DNA from: Zerene cesonia
Lineage: Eukaryota > Arthropoda > Insecta > Lepidoptera > Pieridae
Assembly (NCBI RefSeq): GCF_012273895.1
Contig: NC_052104.1
Span: 4,216,001-4,280,000 of the forward strand
Length of the DNA: 64,000 bases
Direction of reading: 5' to 3'
Shown here: piece after piece, positions 55,575 to 64,000 of the stretch
Layout: each line of letters opens with the position of its first letter
Numbering within the stretch: position 1 is the stretch's first letter
Made by a program: the position numbers and the translations under genes
Notes under the pieces: generated by a model
What the model was told of the DNA's origin: nothing
The model's input: the letters and a program-made list of their open reading frames with translations, nothing else
Database searches by the model: none

Positions 55575-58500
55575 AAAACACGTAAAATTTTTACTTATGA
55601 TCGTAATTAAGTGTGTTATGTTACCTAATTTCCCGGGTGTTTTTACAAACGAAATCATATTTCAAAAAACTGCAAGAAAATTCAATAGTACATCTATAGG
55701 TATGTTATGATCTCTCAATCTAATCTTCTTATTTGTATTCGTAGAGCCCACCAAGGGTTACCCTTGAAAATATAACCTGAATGACATAAAAATGTGTAGG
55801 AAAAGAAAATTTATTCACTAAGGGTAATTAAAATGGAATGGTGTACAGATTAGCTATAAAAATAAGTTCAGGGTCTTCTAAGTAATGAGGTAGTCACAAG
55901 AAATAGTCACTTAGTATTCCGCAAAACAGGCCACTAAGAGAATATTACTCTATCTAAAACACATTTCTAATTCTAAACGTAATTGCAAAAGCCGGGAGTT
56001 TCTCCTTTATTCCAATTTGTTTCCTGAACTTATTGACAAAGAGGCTCCATTGTTGATTTATACAGTACTTATTAAAATGCTAATTGGTTCCCTTAATTAT
56101 TGTAAAGGTTTATAAAGCATAAAATTAATTATTTTGATTTTTATATAGATCATAAAATTACTTATGATCCTTTTTATTAAATTATTTTTTTATTAATTAG
56201 CGGACATAGATTATTTCGAACAATATTTCATAACTAATTATGACTTTATAGCCCTGTACAAATAAGTAATTTACTTTCCTCTTATGAAGTTCTCGAATGT
56301 GAGAGCTTAATGGCCTGAAATAAAACATCGGTAATGTAAGTATGACCAATTTAATTTCCTTGTTATGATTTATGAGGGCTACTAATTTTCAATATTTTTA
56401 TAGAAAGGTCTGGATTGTCGGCTTATGAAAATAATGTATAAAGGTAAGGCTAATTGGTTATAAATTTAAGGTAGAATCAAAATACCGCCTCGGTGGTCGA
56501 TTAATAAAAAAAGTATTTCTCGAGATATTGAAAATGTGTATTGAGTGAATGTTCATGTGAAATCGAAACTACAAAATAACAATTTATATTATTTTATTGT
56601 ATCTTCTTCGTTCTTCAGTATTCTTTTGTTCTCGTCATCTTGTCAGTGATTATCGTTATTCCCTCGCAGAAACAAAAACTTTAAATATACACGTTATTAA
56701 ATCAGTAATAAAGGAATGTTTCAGCTAAAAGGAAATTGGTAGCTAGCGATAGATATTCATAAAACGAAGAAAGCACAATCAGATTTTCATTGCAAGCGTC
56801 TCTCGTCGGCGGCGAAGAAATGAATACTTATTGCGAAGCGAGCGATTAATGAACGTTTGCTCCGTTAAAGCGATCGGCCACGATTTAATTCACTTCGAAA
56901 AATATTCAATAAACGCTTCAAAGACACTCGTGGATCATCAGCAAATAGACTTCGGTACTCAAGGGTGAAGCTTGGAGTTATTAATATTATTGCTTTTCGG
57001 GTACGCATTTGTAAGCTAAAAGCAAAATAGAGCATTGTATAATGTTTTAATAAATCTCCGTTGAAACATGGAAAACCTTTCCACGTTACATAGCATTGCG
57101 GCTACACAAATTATTTGCCACACGATAAATATATTTTCGGATAATTGGAATCTTTGTTCTATTTGTTAAGTATTTAGGTACCTACGTCATTTGTCATATT
57201 GAACGTGTCAAAAGCTCTATTTCATTATATACGTATTGATATTTATTTTATCCGATCGATCCTTTATCCTTAAAGATAATAAACAGTTGAGCCGCAGCAT
57301 AGTTGAGCATCAGTTCCTTACTCAAGATATTATATCACAGTAATATGTAAAGTAACTCGGGAGACCAGATGTGACTCCTGAATTAGTCGCATAGAACCGC
57401 TGAAGAAAGTTTTTACTAGTAAGTATCTTGTGTTCTGGCAATGAGATCCCAAGATTCGTTAGTCATAGATTTTTTAATTTCCTTTTGGCATACTTTGTTT
57501 ACTATTGCTACGACGATATTTTACACAATATTAATTTGAATTTTTATAACATCTGAATCTATAACATTTATTAGGTTTAATTATACATGCGTATCTAAAA
57601 CGGTGTTATCGGCAAGCAATGGAACAAAGTAAACCATTTAACAATAATAACTAATTAAGCTACAGCTCAATTAGAATAGAAAGGACGCCGGTAAATTTAA
57701 ATTCTCTTTGTGAAGTTTACATAGTTTCTAGAGATGGTACTTTGATGCAATATTGATTATTATTACTGTTCAATGAAAGAGCTTTGTGTCACACTCCACA
57801 CAGTGCCATATTAAATATTTGTATGTAGGTTAATTTATGATTTTCGACTTCATAGGCGGATGGTCGAATTCAACAATTATTCTGGACAAAAGTCAACGGA
57901 AACAAAGTCGCGGTTTGGCACATAGCTAGTCACTGGTCCGTGGAGCATCGATCAGAGAAACAGATGTTCTATGTATCTGTTCAAAGGGAAGAGCCATCAC
58001 TTATAGTAATTAGCTTATAATTATTTATATGCGTTTACAGTCATATTGCTTAAATATACTGCTTTATAGACTTGTCATTTGTTTATTAGTCAAATATCGA
58101 AGAACAACCACGCAATAACTATAAATGGGTAAAAAATAAATGTATTTAAAAATATAATTTCAATCGTATTTACGTAAATAACTACCTTTTGCACAGTAAG
58201 CCCCTCTTGCAATTTGATTAACTTTTTTAACTCTGATGATTATTGAAGCTTATGAATGTAGACAACATTTATTTTTACTTTGGTATACATTTAAATATAT
58301 ACTCCTGAATTTATATCTGAAGATTCTTATATACCTAAGTTTGACAAACAAAACGATAGCTGATAATTCACAGTCACAGTCAAAAAAGGGTATTTATTTT
58401 CATTGTAGTGTAAGATAAAAATTAGGATCCCCGAGGTGGTGCAGAGGGTTTTTATCAAAGCCTAAAAACAAAGGGTTGTTGAATGGGGGTATTAGTGGGA

Positions 58501-60593
58501 AGTCAGGATAAATTCGAGATCGTTAGAGCGGTCTTTGTCGACGCTGTATTGTCCGTGACCGTCAGTCAACTGTTCCAAACTTTCATTGAATAGCACCTCA
58601 GTATTTATTTCATTAAGTCTCTTGAGGATAACAATGACTGTCCAAAATGTCAATTTGATGCTTTTAAGAGAATTAGGGGATATAATTCGAATATATATTT
58701 TGACCGCTGTGTGACTTTTAGCTCTGACTGTGAATTGTTTTGTAAAAAGCAAATCAAAGATCTTTGGTTTGTTAAAATGTATTTATGAATGTATAATGGT
58801 TATCGGCCAGGATTTATCATGAATATGATAATGGTTACGGAAATCACAGTAAGTGCTGCTGCTTGCATGTTATTGTCTTCGAATATAACCGGCATTCAGG
58901 TCTATAACTATAATTCAAGCATGATTGTGTGCGTGGGTTTGTATAATATAATTGCAATTAATAATCGGCACATAAATCTATTCCATCGTGATAATTTTCA
59001 AAACGCTTTATCATATGTGAATTTCTCTTAAATATTTTTCCAAAAAAAGATACGGATGTACAAGGAATATAAAACAAAGCATGAACAAAATTTTTTATTC
59101 ACTTTCTCTGCAATTTAAACAAAGAAAGGTGTGAATATCCGATTAAAATTTTGTTTTTGGTTACAATAGATTAACGAATGGAGACATATTTAAATTGTCT
59201 TAAACATATTTCCGTTCAATTATGTATTGTAATATGTATAAAATAGTATCAATAATAAATCAAAATAATGAAATGCAAGTTTGCTAGAAAGAATCCTGAA
59301 TATTACATTGTTATTTCAGTATTGCATTCAAGTAAACATTTACTTCCCGAAGTAACAAGAATGTCCTGACGATCCAACAATAATTTCAGAAATCTACGTC
59401 GCTTCGCAAGCTTTCGTTCTCTATTTAGAAAGAAATTTATACATTGATAATAATTTAAGGAAATATTGGTATATTGAACATCTAGAAAAATATTTTATTA
59501 TCCCTCATTAAATTATATATCGTATTACAATGAAATAATGAACAGAATTGTAGAAAGCTAGTCATATGTTGAGGGAAATAAATTTATTACAGTCCGTACA
59601 ATTTTTACAAAAGCTCGCTGAAGTTGTATGGAACGTTTTGAGAAGGCTGCGATGCAAAAGTTGTAATTTAATTTGCAAGAAAACCACTTACTGCGCTCAT
59701 ATCTATTTCTGAGTAAATGTTATTCAGATTACCTAGTATTTGATAATTTTGTTTGTAATAAATTTGAAAATTTGCTACGAATTATGAAACTGGAATATTC
59801 ATCATGTATTGTTATTCGACACTAAAAGGTACAATAATACAATAATACCCTTTGGGTTTTAATCTAGTGCCATTAATTGTTTAAGATTGTTTCAGTCTGA
59901 CGTTATTCCTTATCAGTGGGTATAGAAATTTAGTCGTCGCAACGTCTGCAATCCAAAGACCAAAGTTTCCACGATTTAAACATTAAATCCCCGATGCACA
60001 ATAAATATCTTTGTGTTTGATGCTCTTGAAAACTCTATCCCTACAAAATACATTTAGAAGTTTAAACCTTCTATAGCTTTCTCATTGTTGCAAATAATAG
60101 CGGCTTTCAGTGACCACACAATAAATTCTGTTCTACATTTTTGTATTTGTGTAGATATTGTGGTTTTGTGTATATATGAACGACAAAATTCGTAGAATTG
60201 TTAATATCATGATGTTGAATTACAAGTTAGATTTTGAACTACTGTTTTGATAGAATGCTCGAATTGTTGAACTTTTCTTTTTCTTTGTGTTTTTGTTGAA
60301 TTAATTTTTATTTAGATTTTTTTGATAGCTACTAGTGCAATGTGATATAAAACACAGGTTAAAAATGTTTAAAGTCAATTAGGCAACAAAATACGTAACT
60401 GATTTTGATGTTCTAAATATGTTCTGTTCTGTCGTATTAGAGTCATAATTGCTTCATAATTGACAGTTTAAGCCTGACATATTTTATAATATCGGTAATA
60501 AGGAAATCTGCATAGTAATTTGTACGATCAAATGGTGTTTCCAATAGCGACGGTGTTAGAATATTTTAGGCCGGTATCAGTAATTATAATAGC

Positions 60594-60634
60594 ACTTCAT
60601 ATAGCACGAGTTTAGTACTCGTGCTATATGAAGT
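60594..60634. repeat. perfect 18-bp inverted repeat (hairpin)
   Basis: ACTTCATATAGCACGAGT (60594-60611) and its exact reverse complement (60617-60634) surround the 5-base loop TTAGT. The flanks do not extend the pairing, so it is too short for a normal animal microRNA precursor. Confidence 0.88.
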
Positions 60635-62453
60635 ACACAGTATGTTCAATGTTGTTTGCGCAAAGAGCATGATGTTGCTTTAATCTTTCGGGCTTTTAAA
60701 GGCGAAAATATGAAGGGCCACATCCAATGGTAAAGTGTTTGTGTCGGCAAAGTAATAACAGGGCCCTAATGGATTGTGCATCGCGTCATAGACACGATTT
60801 GCACATTAACTCGGTCTACGTAGACAGCTTTAACACGAAATAATATTAAATATTATGATATGATAGGGAAGGAAATCTTAAACGACAAAATCTAAAGGAC
60901 CACTTCTCGAAGAATCTGATGGAATCCCTCAAGAAATGAGTTACTATAAAAATATGTATAGGTAGTACACCAAATAAATTGTATAAGAAACAATTTAATC
61001 TCGTATCAAGACATCATGTTGTAATATTAGACCATAGAATTTATTGCCTAAACTTAATTTAAAAGAGAGAAATATGTTTTATGTAGCCTTTAGGTAATAT
61101 AAATAGATGTTAATTATTTATTACTACTTATTGGGCGATTAAATGATTACAGAAACACTAATTCCTATATTAATTAGGGGTAGCCTTATCATTTGTATGT
61201 CATCTTTGCAGCTAAAGCAAATATTGATGGAGCATATTATAACAGGAGTAATAAGTTAAAATGTAATGTTAAAAAAGAAAAGAAGAAAATAAGATCACGA
61301 AAAGTAACACGTACACATTCATGACATATTTTTTAATCATGTCCCTTTTATATTTTTATTGCGATTCAGGTGATATTAGGTATGCATGTTTTTGAGTACA
61401 TTCTAATAATGTAATATATAAGAATACCCTAAGTTTGATATGACCCAGGACGAGAAAATAATCAGAGTTGTCACGCAGAGAGCTATTGTCTCCTTAGCTA
61501 AGCTGTCTTTACTGAGAATAAGGCGGTATTTACGTGCAACTTAACTTTAATTTCAAACATAATGACTGACATCAAGGAAAGCTGATGTAATGAGTTAATC
61601 TTGTTTTACGATATATTACATTATTATCGTTTTACGTCTTGTGATTTAAAGTTTTATCGACTAAAAATAAGTTTTCATAAAAAAACAGATACGTCAAGCG
61701 CATTTTCGTTCATCTTCTTTCTTCTATTGAAATACGATGCAATAAATACAAATAGGAGTAGAATTTACGAGGAATAGTATCTACGATAGATTACTATACA
61801 AAGTAACATACGTTATTGTGATGAATCAAGTTAAATATGAAACTGGGCATATACTACGTCATGCTTGGTTTAGTTGTGATATTTTGATTGCTCTCCATCA
61901 CTTACGAGGTACAGCTTCTACGAATTCTATGAAATGATACAGTTTATATTAAGATTTTATGTAAGCAAATAAATGAACTAATCTGAATATAACTGTATCA
62001 AATAAAGGGGCACAATCATGTCTCACAATAATATTTGTTGCCATTATAATTAACTGGAATATTCTTTTATGACATATTCTCTGTAGCGTTATTAAAAATT
62101 TACTATGATATTAATTAAACGACTTTTTCAAATAGAAAGGACAATACATGAACATATGCTTGTATACATGTTTCATAGATGTTGTTAGTCATGTAACTCG
62201 TGAAGTGTTATTGATATTTCGCTCCGTAAATACTGCTAGCCTGCTTTTAAAGGGCTTCTACGAAACGTTGCAATCTAACTTGGTTCTCAGTTCGGAAGTT
62301 ACAACAATGGTCACAACGAACAATACATTTTTGTACGTATAAACTATTCACGTAATTTATAGTGGGGTGTTATAAAACCAATACATTCACAATTTCATTT
62401 TATGTTTTTAAATTGTTATGTACGAAATCGGTGCAGTACTGCGCGAACCTCGA

Positions 62454-62504
62454 AAGCGGAAGCTTTTTCGCTCGTAAATTCAGACGAGCGAGGCTCTTCC
62501 GCTT
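62454..62504. repeat. imperfect inverted repeat in a small GC island
   Basis: AAGCGGAAG...CGCTCG (62454-62474) faces CGAGCG...CTTCCGCTT (62485-62504). The outer 9 and inner 6-7 bases pair perfectly and the middle does not. The surrounding 100 bp (about 62425-62525) are clearly richer in G+C than the rest of this flank. Confidence 0.6.
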
Positions 62505-63616
62505 CCACGCCCGCTCACTGATTAAATTCTCCAACATTAGCGCGATGGAAGGTATCAGATAATACGTTCAATCAGCCTGAATCACAATGTCGTTATTGAT
62601 TTCAAATATTCCCTATTTATTAATATTTTCCTCTATTCACTGAGGAGGATTTCCCAGTTTTTATTGCGTTCAGAAATTTAATTATCATCCATTGTCATAA
62701 AGGCTTTGTGATTTTATTTCAGTTTCATATAAATTTTTCAAACGTGTACAGATTTTTTAATATTGGCAGACTTAGAGATTAAAAATATATATTTATATGT
62801 TTTACTAGACCGTAATAGCAGATAAGGAACCATTTTATTATTAATACTCCAAGCATAACATCCTAGAAATATCATTAAAGATAAACTGTATAGATAATGC
62901 AGATAACTTCAATCGATAAGACATCTTTGTGGCTTATAACTCAGATTAGTTAAATTTGATTTAGGTTATTAAGGTAATGAAGTCTTCAAGATATAGTCAG
63001 ATATATTTATTGTACTGATTATTTTATTGAATTATTTGTGATGTGTAAGTGTGATTTATTTTTTATATTGATAATAATTTTTTAATCAGACTGCCTCCGC
63101 ATAAATTGCCATCATTGTGTCTGAAACATCTACCCAATGGACTTTCCATGTAAACTCACTAGATCAATCAATTGATCATTCAATAAATGTATTTATTAAA
63201 TTGATAAAAATCTCGAAATTAATGCCGAGAAAGTTAAATAAATGGAGTCATGAAGAAAAAATGTTTTCTACATTATGAAAAAGCAAGCATGTTTTTGAAG
63301 TTTTTGGAAAGAATCAACTGGCCTCAAAATAATACGACTTAGTTTTTTAGAGCAGGGTTGCGCATATTTTACGCATGTTAGTTTTATCTTTCTCTATTAA
63401 TATAAAATAAATTAACCCGATTCTAAGAAAATATCTAAGATGAAGTCTGTAATAAATCTGAAATGAATAACTGAATTCTATTTAAATAGTTTTTACAAGA
63501 GCAATTAGCAGCTAGCGAGCGGGTTGTGGGTTTCGGTTGGATTAACATCCTTTAAAGATTTATTTAGTTTTCTTGCTTCCATTCTGATGTTTAAAAATAC
63601 GTAATTATTTAACATG

Positions 63617-63937
63617 AGCAGTGTTGGCTCAGTGGTGAGCCGTTGGTCTTAAAATCGATAATTCGGGGTTCGAGACCAGGGGAAGCGTGCAAGAAATAAA
63701 TTGTATTTTCAATTTATCTGCCCATGTGGATAGCATCGCGACTGCTCAAACGGTGAAGGAAAAAATCGTAAGGAAACCGGCATGTTCAAGAACCAAAGGT
63801 TCGATGACATGTAACATCTACCAACCCGCACTTGGCTAGCTAGCGTGGTGGATTATTATGACTTGAATCCTCATAGGAGGCCTGTGTCCCAGCAGTGGAA
63901 ATATATATGGGCTGATGGTGATGATGATGATGATCAT
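63617..63937 (+). repeat. SINE family A, near-complete copy
   Basis: TTGGCTCAGTGGTGAGCCG (A-box), GGGGTTCGAGACCAGG (B-box), GTGGATAGCATCGCGACTGC, GGAGGCCTGTGTCCCAGCAG and a (TGA)n tail match the copy at 52965. ATTTAACATGA before and ATTTAATATGA after look like a mutated target duplication. Confidence 0.82.
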
Positions 63938-64000
63938 GATTTAATATGACGTAACTTTGTTGAGATTATACTAAAAAAGTCTGGATAGATTTATTTTCCT

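Larger units (their letters stand above)
55575..63610. other. gene-free AT-rich stretch with two inverted repeats
   Basis: No coding exon can be supported. A block of raised GC content at about 56790-56960 has ATTAATGA-type homeodomain core words and no repeat partner in the window; it could be an enhancer, without proof. Hairpins lie at 60594-60634 and 62454-62504. No SINE occurs until 63.6 kb. Confidence 0.5.

Noticed and set aside
54547..55658. Long open frames over 54.5-55.7 kb on both strands
   Set aside because: Same artefact of the second N gap.
58492..59031. Open frames of 80-86 codons near 58.5-59.0 kb
   Set aside because: No domain, no supporting splice sites and ordinary AT-rich composition; not enough to call a gene.
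60594..60634. microRNA precursor
   Set aside because: The stem is only 18 bp with a 5-base loop and does not extend into the flanks; animal precursors need about 22 bp plus a lower stem.

Overview
The window is nuclear DNA from an insect, almost certainly a moth or butterfly. It is AT-rich and has short GT-AG introns with conserved phases. Its introns and spacers carry interspersed repeats I recognise from Lepidoptera: a tRNA-derived SINE with a TGG-TGA tail, a second SINE-like family ending in ATGACATAAAAA, several old dispersed repeats with 'GCTAGT' or 'CCGCGG' ends, and a 5'-truncated RTE-type LINE. Two runs of exactly 1000 N are scaffold gaps. No prokaryotic feature, tRNA gene or CRISPR array is seen.

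Layout. Bases 1-12.4 kb hold no gene I can support, only repeats and hairpins. The gene-dense core runs from 12.4 to 46.1 kb and holds seven genes, all of which I could assemble exon by exon with intact phase: (1) a BTB/POZ gene of the mod(mdg4) type (+) with two alternative last exons, one with a piggyBac-type zinc ribbon and one with a FLYWCH finger; (2) a short DDX18/Has1-like DEAD-box helicase (-, 481 aa, 'copy A'); (3) the full-length DDX18/pitchoune orthologue (+, 614 aa); (4) a second short DDX18-like helicase (-, 464 aa, 'copy B'); (5) an apparently intronless glucosidase II beta subunit/PRKCSH (+, 525 aa, C-terminal HDEL); (6) splicing factor SF3A3/noisette (-, 502 aa); (7) WDR36/UTP21 (+, 889 aa). 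From 46.1 to 64 kb I find no gene, only SINEs, hairpins and AT-rich sequence.

How the genes relate. Strands alternate from gene 1 to gene 7 (+,-,+,-,+,-,+), so every spacer is either convergent or a shared divergent promoter region of about 1.0-1.25 kb. Pitchoune/DDX18 and WDR36 both act in early nucleolar ribosome assembly, SF3A3 in the U2 snRNP, and PRKCSH in ER glycoprotein quality control. Most are housekeeping genes.

Main points of interest. The three DDX18-type genes share intron positions and phases, so they are local duplicates of one gene; both short copies lack the basic N-terminal region and the GGGFGY tail. The BTB gene swaps a transposase-type zinc ribbon for a FLYWCH finger through two phase-matched last exons. 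All seven start codons have TGACA/TGTCA words about 90-220 bp upstream, often in clusters. A SINE family and an RTE LINE in this window share their 3' tail. All coordinates, splice sites and family assignments were read by eye; no search or alignment was run.
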